Below are positions 33,893 through 43,906 of a stretch of 64,000 nt of DNA, in pieces. The notes below the pieces were generated by a model. It saw only the letters and a program-made list of their open reading frames with translations, searched no databases and was not told the origin of the DNA. Position 1 is the stretch's first letter. Each line of letters begins with the position of its first letter. Source of the stretch: Thermoascus crustaceus (Eukaryota > Ascomycota > Eurotiomycetes > Eurotiales > Thermoascaceae); NCBI GenBank assembly GCA_001599835.1, contig BCIC01000004.1, positions 2,035,814 through 2,099,813 on the forward strand, read 5' to 3'. The position numbers and the translations under genes were made by a program.

Positions 33893-34691
33893 ATGAGCAG
33901 AGTCCAGATCTTCGCAGTTCCGACAGCACAGGTTCTTTATCCCCCACCTTCGACTTTCAATAAGCGCGATGAAACTCCTGACGGGCCTCCTCCATCGTCG
34001 CCACTGTCCACCCGAGGGTGTGCACTGATTGCTGTGAATTTGCTCTTCTTTGTGACTTCACTCTTCATCCTCTTCATCACGCTACCCCTCAGCCGTTAGA
34101 GCTCAACAATGCTCTCAAGCAGGTCTCTTCATACTGTGGGTCTGTTAGCAATGGGAAGTAGAACCCAGCTGACTCTGACTAGCACCCATCCCCAACAAGA
34201 TCAAGACCCCTCTCATAGACACCCAAGTCCAGGGCGACCTCTTCCCGTCCGAAAACCCACCTCCGGGCCGTCTCGAACCCTGCCCAGCCACCAATGAGCT
34301 CTGTCAGGACTTTGAGACCCAGCGGCCCTTCGTTCTCTCCCGCGAGCAGATGCTCGCCCTGGGCAAGGACCCGGACAAGACAGTCAAGCACCTCCAAGAT
34401 GAGGACTTCTGCCTGGGCAATGACGCCTACATGACCGGCATGAACGTCTTCCACGTCCTGCACAGCTTCAACTCAATCCGGAAGGAGGCCTTCAGGGATT
34501 ACCTCGTCGGTCGTAAGACGTACCACATGCGGTGCCGCGATGAGCATGCTCTGGATATCGCGAAGGCTGGGATGGTCAGGAGGCCGGCTGATGGGGGGTT
34601 TCAGAAGATGAAGATCAGCGAGATGTATTGGGGGCTGATGGGGAATGGGACGATGCCAGGGGATGATAGGCATCACCCGTCGCGGGATTGA
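33893..34691 (+). pseudogene. Frameshifted UstYa-like (DUF3328) gene with altered HxxHC motif
   Basis: Frame 1 (33893-34099) gives a cytosolic N-terminus and a membrane helix (IAVNLLFFVTSLFILFITL) and stops at TAG. One nucleotide out of frame the protein resumes as PLELNNALKQVSSYS, then after a 47-nt intron (34136-34182) PIPNKIKTPLIDTQVQGDLF, and runs to 34691. The segment MTGMNVFHVLHSFNSIRKEAF stands where UstYa proteins have HxxHC, but the Cys is Ser. The second motif is reduced to YHMRCRDEHALDI. So the gene has a frameshift just after the helix and has lost motif residues. It lies 0.8 kb beyond the tRNA from the decayed precursor, which suggests the two once formed a pair. A 40-nt intron could in principle bypass the frameshift, but would cut the helix. 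Confidence 0.62.
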
Positions 34692-35300
34692 AGTCTTAAA
34701 TGAGGTTTTTCTACCTGGGTACCTAGGTACCTAGCTTTTCAATCTGCCTTTGGACGCAGTGCAAGAGCACTGGATTTCTTGCCAGATGGCGGGGGAGACA
34801 GCAAGCTAACAGTGTTTCCTCTTGGTAAGTGAATATGGCTCCCGGTACAAATCCTGCAAGCAGGCAGTTGGTCATGGAGAGAGGACACGAGGTATTCCTC
34901 GTTGCCCTCGGTCGTTGGTACATTTGATAGTCCCCGGGCCATTACACCAGATACCCAGCCAGTTATACCACTATCAACTTCATTCAGGTGGAGGACAAAT
35001 ACATATGCTCGACTCCACCTCCCCTCGAGTCGAGTGCAGACGAATCAACGAATCAAGGTGGTATCATAAAGGACAGCAGGTCTGGCTATCTTTTAACGCA
35101 GCGTGAAGTATATGCGTATACCAGTTAATAACTTCTCTTTGCGGATAAAGTCTCTCGGAGCATCAGCATGATCTTATCAAAGCAGAGCGGCCTTCAGAGT
35201 TCGGCACCCTCCAGCGGCCCGCCAACTCTTTAGTTAGTTTTGTAAACTGTCTACGCATACTGGTCTCTTTTGTGCACTGACGTCGAAGCTAGTGGTTCAG
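34692..35300. other. Intergenic region with one copy of a duplicated segment
   Basis: No intact gene. Positions 35150-35192 resemble 36725-36768 (see the repeat entry). Confidence 0.4.
35150..35192 (+). repeat. Direct repeat, copy 1 (SLSEHQHDL-type coding remnant)
   Basis: GTCTCTCGGAGCATCAGCAT and the bases after it match 36725-36768 with a few changes, mostly transitions, and one indel. Both copies translate as LSEHQHDL-x-KA in one frame, so a coding segment appears duplicated 1.58 kb apart. Confidence 0.55.
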
Positions 35301-35344
35301 TGGTCCTGTGATCTCTTTGTTCTCTGTCCCCACGCTCCTGGGGC

Positions 35345-35957
35345 ATGTGTCTTCCTCAGAGCGGAATCACCCTCCTGGATGGAGTCTGTCCATTGGACCT
35401 GAACACCCGAGGTGGATTAACATACTCATATTTTGGCCAACTAACCAGCTTCTCATCCACAGAGATCTTAACGCGTACATTGCCGCCTTGCGTTGAAAGA
35501 TTGCAGAGGGGCACTTTGTTGAAGGATACCAGAAACAATTGGACTCCTACTTCGCCTACAAGGCCTCCCTTCAGTACAACTTCTACTTTATCCACATGAT
35601 TTGATATCAGCTCATGAACCTTTCAGCAGCCCCATTGACAAAGATGAAAAACCTGGTCTGAGTACGGATGTTTATCATCATATCCAAGAACTGAAGGGGA
35701 CCAGTAACAATCTGCCAGAGATGTCTCTTCCTCAGATCCCCAGCATCGATGCCATTCTTGCAGCATATCGAACCGGAAGGTTGCAAGTAAAACAGGGCAT
35801 AGTCTCGTATTGGGTCCACAGAAAGCAACTAAGCGATCTCAAGCCGCTTGATGTTAATGATGTGATCAAAGCGGCAAGCGAAAGTGATGGTGATAAAGAA
35901 TGCTTTTGGGTCGAAGAGGTAAGTCTCATGAACCTCACTCTATGTATTTTTCTCTAA
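35345..35957 (+). pseudogene. Unrecognised, probably degenerate coding region
   Basis: Two overlapping stretches look coding but in different frames. 35345-35599 reads SGITLLDGVCPLDLNTRGGL and TYSYFGQLTSFSSTEIL. From about 35523 another frame reads PETIGLLLRLQGLPSVQLLL, then SIDAILAAYRTGRLQVKQG and DVNDVIKAASESDGDKECF up to a GTAAGT-like donor near 35919. No single frame or ordinary intron joins them cleanly. I do not recognise the family. It is either a broken gene or one with introns I could not resolve. Confidence 0.35.
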
Positions 35958-36239
35958 TGTGTGGTTCTGATAGCCGTTGCCGTTGTGTCCATCCATTGCG
36001 CAAGTCGCGGTCGTCTAAACGCTGTCTTCGAACGTTCCCAAAATCCATAATGCTAAACCCTCTGATTCTATCCTTTTGTGAGGACCCTTTACATTCTCTT
36101 GTTCATTCATAGATCACTCTGACTGTCCGTCCTCCACACGCTCCGTACACAATGGACCTGAGACACTGGTCCAACATACATTTCCTTACTCGAGGCGCGA
36201 CTTAATATGCTACTGGGACCGCCGATCGCCCTAGCTGCA

Positions 36240-36930
36240 TGAGTGGAAGTAACGTATCATTCTAGTATCGAAGCTGCAACATTGCAGCTGATAGAGGTGG
36301 AGAAGAAGGCAAGCAGACCGTACGTATTCCGGAAGGCGGGTGGGTGCTTCTCAGGCCCCCAGCTCGAGGTCACCTGGGAATTTGCCTCTTGTCATCTTCA
36401 TCTTTACGACCCATTCCATTTCATCCAGAGGCGCCACAGTGACCATCAGCTGTCATCCTTGATATGATAGACCTGTCAATGCCGATGTTATACACTACCA
36501 GTATGCTTGCTTTGGATCATTCGTCAGGTTTCTCGGCCATGCCGCTCAAGCCAGCTGACTTCCAAGCCAGCACTGTGCACACAGTGGTGATATCATCAAG
36601 GGCAGCCCACTGCGGGGTATTAGTGTCTTCTACTACAGCTGGAAACTGCAGGGACTCAGGGACTGAGGCAACGCGTGGGGACAGTTGCATGCTTTTCTCA
36701 TTGCAGAGCAGCACCTCCTAGTACGTCTCTCGGAACATCAGCATGATCTTACAAAAGCAAGAGTGGCCCCACGGAGATTAGGTATGTCGCTCCCTAGGAT
36801 GGAAGTAGATCAATTCGAGGAGAGCACATTTCCCATGGTTATCGAGCATTTTGACGGTCTAGGATTTGCAGCAGACGGAAACCTTCCACAAGGACGCGAA
36901 CGGTTGGCGTCGGTTCTAAAGATAGCTTAG
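36240..36930 (+). pseudogene. Unrecognised coding fragments
   Basis: Two fragments: 36243-36467 (VEVTYHSSIEAATLQLIEVE) and 36685-36930 (RLSEHQHDLTKARVAPRRLG, then MEVDQFEESTFPMVIEHFDG, ending at TAG 36928-36930). They are in different frames with stop-rich sequence between. They may be later exons of the region at 35345-35957 or parts of a decayed gene. No domain recognised. Confidence 0.3.
36725..36768 (+). repeat. Direct repeat, copy 2
   Basis: Second copy of the segment at 35150-35192; here it lies inside an open frame ending at 36930. Confidence 0.55.
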
Positions 36931-37728
36931 GTATCCACCCCCGGATTCCCGGCAAACCGTCTCGTCCCACATCTCTCCACTACCTCGCGAGCCTAGACGA
37001 GAGGCGTCCACTAACTTTCTCATCCTCTTTTTGACTCTGAGACCATGACAGCTATGTCCCTCCAATCCGATGTGGTGACAGGCGAGAAGAGGTTGAATTC
37101 TGGATGATGTTCCAGCCATTCCTCGTATTGAATTTGAAGCCACCAATATGCGTCGATTGTCTTACTGACCATTTAGAATAGAAATTAGTGCTCTGAACTA
37201 TACCTTCCTGAGTGGTTTTATTATTCTTCCTCCGGCAGTTATACTCGGATACCTCAGCGAAACAGGGCTATCAGCTGTCAGACATTGAAAAGGGACTACG
37301 GCCGGATATGTCACAGCTGTAGTATCCATGTCTTATGTGTTGAGCGTTCTTTGGGTACCGCTCTAACGCATGACGAGAGGCAAATCGTTGTCTCTGGGAC
37401 TCGACCAGTCGACGGTATTGCCATAGTGGAAACCATCGACTGAGACATGATGGAGCTGGATCAGCTGAACAGAGGCACGGATTCATTAGGTGAAAGCCGG
37501 TCAGCTTGGCGGCCTGACATCTGCTCGACGCTGGAGTCCTTCGAGCCCTCCCGGGATGTGGATGAGGGTATATAAAGGCTAAAAGGAACCTGCCTCGGAT
37601 CGACATCAAGAAATCCACAGAATCAAATCAATAGAAAACAACCCAATTCTACCCTCTAATCCATTATCTCTATATAATATACCTATACCTAGGTACCTAC
37701 CTACCTCCAAAACCACCTACTATACAAA
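36931..37728. other. Intergenic region
   Basis: 0.8 kb before the EGF-like gene. A TATATAAAGG box near 37570 and CTATATAAT at 37670-37680 suggest its promoter. No gene seen. Confidence 0.45.
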
Positions 37729-38088
37729 ATGGTCACCCTCCGCGCCCTCACCGTCCTCCTCCTCACCTCCTCTGCCTCCCTCGTGGCCGCCATCCCTCCC
37801 ATCCCCGTCTGCGGCACCTGCAACCCCCTCTCGGGCCAAAACTCTTGCGACCCGACCACTTCGTGCATCAACACGGGCACCCAGTTCCACTGCGCCTGCC
37901 GGGCCGGATACAAGGCGTCCAAGGAGAACCAGGACTGGGGCAAGCAGTTCCGGCTGAACATGCCCAACTACGGCTTTTTGGTGTTCACGCCCGAGAACAC
38001 GGTGTGCGATACGCTCTGTGATAACCATGCTGGGGCCGGGCCGGATCTTTGTGCTGAGGTACCGGTTTATGATCAGTGTTCTGTTTGA
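37729..38088 (+). CDS. Small secreted cysteine-rich protein, EGF-like
   Basis: One exon, 119 residues. A signal peptide (LRALTVLLLTSSASLVAA) is followed by about 98 mature residues with ten cysteines: CGTCNPLSGQNSCDPTTSC, FHCACRAGYKAS and CDTLCDN...LC...QC. The CxCxxGY segment is typical of EGF-like folds. Small, secreted and disulfide-rich, it fits an effector-like or surface protein. The surroundings are AT-rich and gene-poor. Codon use is GC-rich and regular, so the frame is very likely real. The function is unknown. Confidence 0.75.
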   Translation: MVTLRALTVLLLTSSASLVAAIPPIPVCGTCNPLSGQNSCDPTTSCINTGTQFHCACRAGYKASKENQDWGKQFRLNMPNYGFLVFTPENTVCDTLCDNHAGAGPDLCAEVPVYDQCSV

Positions 38089-39154
38089 GCTGAGATTATC
38101 TTCTCTCTCTATGATGGGATAGTGTAACGCTGTGGTCTAAGGTATAGAACCCATGGGGCTGGTGGTTAGGTAATTACATAAGACACTAATGCTATTTGGC
38201 CATCTTTGGATTCCAGAGCTTTGAGCAAAATCCTATCTGACGTCTTATTCATGCCGATCGACAGAGGTTGATGGTTGAGGAACATGATAAATGAAGGCAA
38301 TCCATGTTAGCCTAATCAGGATGGCGTAGTTTATCACGTGGTCTCCTTTCGCCAATGATCTCATTGCGTCATAGAACACCTGTAGAAATTAAAAAGGCCT
38401 TATAATAACTCAAAAGATGCATACAAAGGCCGTAGCATCATAAGACGCTGGAATTGCAAAGAAATTGGCATTTCGTACTAATTCAAAATTTTTGGCTTGT
38501 TCCTGCATTATGCATTGAAATCAGTATTATGATGGGAAGATGGTCCCTATTAATTTTCACTCCTACTCAGTGTAGTACGTCAGAGAGACATGGAATTGGA
38601 AAGCTCAAGCTTATCTGGCTAAGGCTGTAACTGAGTCACGTCTTCGAAGACAGCCATGCGAAATGGTGGGTTTGCTTCACTCCCTGGGAAGCAGTGAATA
38701 ACAATAGCGAAGGTGATGCCTAGGTAGTATTCATCTGGACAATGACACACCCATTTTTTCTGTTTTGACATTTCTATAAATTGAGTCTCTGCCAGCTCAT
38801 CTGGGATCTTCCTTCAGCTGTCTCTCTATCTCAGTTGTCCTTTCAACTATCTCTACGTCTTAGGTGTTGCTTCCATTATCTCACATCTCAAATATTCCTT
38901 CAGCTATCTCTTTATCTCAAGTTTATCTTCGATTTTCTCCAAGTTTTAGAGCCTTTCTACTCTCTCGCTTCGCTTTACTGCTCGTTCTTACCATACTCCA
39001 CGTGAACCCGGGGGCCCGTATTATCTCAAGACATTTGCACTTGAGCTCTGCTTAGTTCTCTGATTCTCTGCAGTGAGCCACCTTACCTAGGAGAGTTCTC
39101 ATTTCTGGGGATTTAATAAACCTTCTTTCTAATGTCATAATTGAAGCTATAACA
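38089..39154. other. Intergenic region with imperfect CT-rich repeats
   Basis: 38800-38945 repeats a CTATCTC/TCTCAAGTT-type phrase at irregular spacing (for example TTCAGCTGTCTCTCTATCTC and TTCAGCTATCTCTTTATCTC). The remainder is AT-rich. No gene found. Confidence 0.45.
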
Positions 39155-40010
39155 ATGCCTCCATATCGCTCAGGTTCGCGCAACGCGTGGATTGAATTCG
39201 CGTCCGCTCCTGGCGAAATCCGGGGCGGACTTTGTGCCGCGAACAATCTCACCAGGGCTCAGTTCCTCGACATGCTCAACGTTGTGTTCACTGCAAGCGG
39301 CGGATTTCATGCATGTCGATATGGCTCAAACGCTCCATTAGCTCCTACTAATCAAGTTCTCCAGCACGGTCGAACATTCTCACTCCCCAAATACCAGGAC
39401 AGCAAATTTGTACCAGTGATGAACTTTCTTTTCTCGTACACTTTCATTGTCCAGCACAATCAGAGAAACTGCTTTCCGCGACCAAATCAGACAACGCGAT
39501 GGACGCTGTGTAGTCACTGGCGATATCAATTACGAAGCAGTTGATGACAGATGGGTTGGCTTCGAAGCTACTTACATCTTTCCTCTGGCCCTTGATCAAC
39601 TTTTTGCTAGCCATGGATTTGCCCAGCTCATCACACACAATCATCCAGTGGGGTTAAACCCTCCTCAGAATGGCATCTTAGTCAATTCGAGCATTCATCG
39701 TCTTTGCGGATGATTATTCGATCGCCGTCAATCCAAATGATGGCTACAGGGTGCAGAGCTTTCGCCCAAAAGCCTAGAAAATACCATGGCAAGGTCTTGG
39801 ATCCTGTCCGTCGGCAGCCAGGTAATCCTTTGAGCGTCATTGATGCTTCTGTTGCGTTGGCACTACGAACAGGCCGTGCTCTGTAATATGCGCGGTGCGG
39901 GTGTAGCATCATCCGAGTTTGATTTCCCTCCTGGAACAGACATGATGAGGGAAATTCAGGAAGGGCCGCAACCAGCGCGGTGAATGGAGGCTGAGTTGTT
40001 TACCCGGCTG
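39155..40010 (+). pseudogene. HNH-nuclease-domain protein, inactivated
   Basis: The reading starts MPPYRSGSRNAWIEFASAPG, then in another frame (39447-39713) gives FRDQIRQRDGRCVVTG, FEATYIFPLALDQLF, NPPQNGILVNSSIHRLC, then in a third frame DDYSIAVNPNDGYRVQSF, followed by TAG where Trp is expected. It resumes as KYHGKVLDPV, then RWHYEQAVLCNMRGAG and FDFPPGTDMMREI, then TGA where Arg is expected, then MEAELFTRL. This is the HNH endonuclease-domain family common in Aspergillaceae. At least two frameshifts and two stops of the G-to-A or C-to-T type mark it as a pseudogene. Confidence 0.7.
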
Positions 40011-40944
40011 CATGGCTGGCGTGAAGTACAATCCCCAGGCTTTCAGGATAGGTCTCTTTGACAAACCCCGCTAAACTGCTCTTAGAAGCTTCAAGTCTCC
40101 TTTGCCTGTTGTACCGTCTTGCTGTCTCTCAACTCAAACTTCGACCGGAGCACGCAGTTTATCTTCACCTTATGAGACAATCAAGCATTGCTTCCTGATG
40201 TGATCTGCGATACGAACTACGGGCTATGTTTTTTCGACGAGATGTCCACCTAAGGTCTATCAATTCTTAGTCTGTGGTTCAAATTTGTTTCAATTCTGGA
40301 TATGTGCAGATCTGAGATTTACTTCTTTCGACTCTACAAGGTTTTCTGTCTCGCTCGGTGATTCACGACATAAAGGTCGGTACTTATTTCCGATTTTTCT
40401 GTTCAGAATCTCTTGAATGCGGATTCACAGCTAGCTAGAAAAATACTGGCAGCTCAAGCAAATGTTCTTTTTTATGCAATCCAGTATCTGCAGTCATTAC
40501 AATATCATTGAGCTTCATTCCATCCAAACTGCTAAAGTCAAATGGTTAAACATTAATATCTGACAGTATTGGTAAGTACTAGGAATTGTTCCGTCATGGG
40601 GAAATCTTATTCTAAGAATCAGCACAGACAGTATGCCAAAAAAATGTATGTCCTTAATCGCATTAAATTCTTATCTTTTTTGCACGTTGGAATGAGACTT
40701 TTCTAGTTGGAGAAATAAAAGATGCAGACTCTTTGGCTTCAAGTAGCGCCTAATATCGTAAAACTCTTACGACAGAAGCAGATGCATATTGGAACGAACC
40801 GAATGTTTTGATTTCGGAATCCCCAGGGGACTGTCTAACACAACATACGCCATCACAAACCCGGTCCCACACCCCATGAAAACGAAGACATAAACAAAGT
40901 AGAAAAACAGATATATGAACAGAGGTATACCTGGTAAGAAAACA
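40011..40944. other. Intergenic region
   Basis: 3' flank of mcm7. AT-rich, no gene seen. Confidence 0.5.
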
Positions 40945-43582
40945 TTACATATGCATAGCCTCATCATCATCATCCTCGCCCGTCTCGATGAATACCAGAC
41001 GGGTCCCGTTGCCGGTGACCTGCCAGACCTGCAGAACAGAAAGTCAGTGAACTGCAAAGAACCGAAAACGGGATTAGGAAGAAAGGAAGAAAGAAAACCT
41101 ACATCCAAGTTGGTATACTCGTCAATGGCCATGATCAGCTGGTCCTCGGTGAAGCCCTTGGCCAGGACCCTCTCGCGGACCTTCTTCATGCTGAGCTCCC
41201 CGTCGTCGCCGTCGCCGACGGCTGCGGCGCCGCTCTCCCGCATGGCGCGGATCAGGTTGTAGATCTTGCTGCTGGGGCTCTGGTCCGTGCCGGTCTGGCC
41301 GTCGTGGTACAGGGACGCTTTGCTGACGTCGATGAGACGCAGCGCCTCGTCCACGTCCTCGGTGACGACCTGGTCGCTGAACCGCAGGCGCGCCAGGGCC
41401 TGCGACAGACGGATGATGCCGAGCAGGGTACGGGGCGAGGTGTGCGAGAACTGCTTCCTGCTGGCCTCGTCGCGCTTCTGCTGCTTCCGCATCCGCACGT
41501 ACGCGCCCACCATGTAGTCTGACACGGACTGCGGGACGACGGGGCGGTAGGTGCGCGCCTTGGCGATGTACTGGCGGACCTCGTGCGGGGTGAAGAAGAC
41601 GCCCTTCTCCCCGGTCTCCGGGTGCTTGTTGTGCATGTGCACGTAGGTGACGTGGTTCGCGAGCTCCTCGTCGGACTCGCGCGAGGGCGTGTCGAGCAGG
41701 AGGAAGAGGATGTCGAAACGGGAGAGCAGGGCCGCGGGGAGGTTGATGTTCTCGACGGGGGACACGCGCGGGTTGTAGCGTCCATACAGCGGGTTGGCCG
41801 CCGCGAGGATCGACGTCCGCGCGTTGAGGGTGGTCGTGATGCCCGCCTTGGAGATGGAGATGGTCTGCTGCTCCATGACCTCGTGGATGGCCGTCCGGTC
41901 GGCGTCGTCCATCTTGTCGAACTCATCGATACAGCAGATGCCGTTGTCTGCGAGAACCAGAGCACCTCCCTCCAGCACCATCTCGTCCGTGACGGGATCC
42001 CGCATGACGGCCGCAGTCAGACCGACGCCACTGCTTCCGCGACCTGTCGTGTACACGCCCCGGGGAGCGACCTTGGTGATGTACTTGAGCAGCTGCGATT
42101 TGGCCACACCAGGGTCACCCATCAGGCAGATGTTGATGTCTCCACGGATGTGCATGCCATCACCCATCTCCTTGGTCACACCTCCGATCAGCAGCAGGAG
42201 CAGCGCCTTCTTCACGTCCAGATGGCCGTAGATCTCCGGGGCGATGGACCTCGCGAGGTATTCGTACATGTTGCCCGAATTCCGGTGCTGCTCGATCCTC
42301 CGCAGCGTCCGGCTGTCCATGACGAGGTCATTGTACGCCTTCTTGTGCTGGGTGACGTGCTGGGCCTCCAGATACGTGTCTGTCAGCAGACCTGCCCGAA
42401 TAGCCCTGAAGCCTGTGTACGGCGTGGGCAGGAAAATACCGGCGATGTCGACAACGTCGCCGGGGTTCATTTGTCGCGTCAGACTGCCATGGCAGTGCAC
42501 GGTCAGGGTCCGCGGGATGTGGCCCACGGGAACCTGGTCCGCCATCTCCTGGATCTTGACCTCCTGGAACGGCACGAATTTGGACGCACGGGTCGAGAGG
42601 AATAGCTGACCCTTGGATCTGTTCTTCTTGCACTCCTCCGACGGGCACTCGGTCATCGGAAGGAACTGTTTCGAAGTGATCGGCTGGAAGACTTCGCTTC
42701 CACAACGATCGCAGGTGTAGGCATTGATCTGGACGGCGGGTTTGACATCCGACACACGGGTGGTGATACCGCGCACCGTGATCAGACTGCCCAGGTGTTC
42801 TCCTCTGAGATTCCGGACGGCGAGCGCCTTGGAGCTGCGCTCGCTGCTCGACCCCGAAGGCGTCAGAGGCTTGAAGTTAAGGGTATACCGGCGGGTGAGC
42901 TCGGGCGGGAACATCGACGGCGGCATCGCGGCATCCATGTCGGCCTCCTGAGCCATGGCCATAGTTTCGTTGCGCTTCTCACGCTGAGACATGATAATAT
43001 CCAGCACGTCATCCTTGAATCTTCGTAAGGGTCAGCGGTGGTTTAACTAGCTGCGATCGACCAGTCACTCACGTTATCTCCTTCGTCTCCTTAGGCATCA
43101 CCTCATCCACGGCCTGGGAGAAAACGTCGATGTAGCGTTTGGTGTTGCGCTGAATCGATTCGACTAGCTTCAGATTCGTGTCATCGGGAAGCGACTTCTC
43201 GAACTGCAGGCATGTTAAACGGCTGCCTGAACCGTCGCAGATGCAATTGCTAACTCACCGTCTCCAGATCATCCAGCTCGATCAGGATGTTCGTCCTTTC
43301 TCGGTCGGCCACCTCCTGCAGCATCTGCATGTACTTGTGCTTTGGGTCCCGTCGCTTCCTCCGGTCCGTTCGGGACCTCTGGGCACCATCCTCCTCCTCC
43401 GCATCGTCCATGAAGTCATATTCATCGCTGGTGGCATCGCCATCGATGTGCAGATCCTCAATTGCTTCCGTCGCCGCAGCCTCGGATGCCGACTCGAAGG
43501 TCTTGAAGTGCTTGAGAAAGTCCTTGAACGCCTCGTGCTGGGCGGCGTAGTCGACAGGCGCCGGGTACTGGAGCAGAGACAT
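40945..43582 (-). CDS. mcm7: MCM7, subunit of the MCM2-7 replicative helicase
   Basis: Exons 43582-43259, 43203-43073, 43020-41103 and 41028-40945 give 818 residues. The MCM7 identity is clear from the N-terminus (LLQYPAPVDYAAQHEAFKDF) and from KFVPFQEVKIQEMADQVPVG and LTRQMNPGDVVDIAGIFLP. A zinc-binding CDRCG...CPSEEC lies near residues 230-262, Walker A GDPGVAKSQLLKYI near 449, Walker B CIDEFDKM and the arginine finger SRFDILFLLLD further on. MCM7 works in the nucleus in origin licensing and fork unwinding. The start gives an acidic N-terminal tail usual for the family. It is divergent from pex1; the promoter carries an ACGCG cluster. Confidence 0.97.
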
Positions 43583-43696
43583 GGTGGCAGGCCGTCACCG
43601 AAGCTCGGGGGTTGGAGGTGACGGAGGGGATAGATTATATCTCGTTGAACACGAAGTTTGAAGGCGAAGGTTGGAGATGCCGGAGCGTTGGCGCCG

Positions 43697-43721
43697 ACGC
43701 GACGCGACGCGCGACGCGCGT
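43697..43721. promoter_or_regulatory. ACGCG cluster (MBF/MCB-like sites) in the mcm7-pex1 promoter
   Basis: ACGCG starts at 43697, 43702, 43707 and 43714, and its reverse complement CGCGT ends at 43721, five sites in 25 bp. ACGCG is the core of the MCB element bound by MBF at the G1/S transition, a known regulator of MCM genes in yeasts. The cluster lies 115-140 bp upstream of the mcm7 ATG. Confidence 0.6.
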
Positions 43722-43906
43722 TCCGTTTCTGGTCTAGCGCGGAGATCACCAACTAGGCCGAAAGCAGAGTAGCGGCGGGCACGTGGTCGGGGTGGAAGAA
43801 GCCTCGGTCCGGGCTCAGGCCAGCGGGCCGCGGAGCGTCTGCGGAGTCCGGAGAAGTCTGGAGAAGCGCTCGAGCTCGTCGACATCCTGCCATCTCAGTG
43901 TCTCGA

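Noticed and set aside
38800..38945. CRISPR-like or ordered tandem array
   Set aside because: Repeats are imperfect, irregularly spaced and pyrimidine-rich; the genome is eukaryotic.
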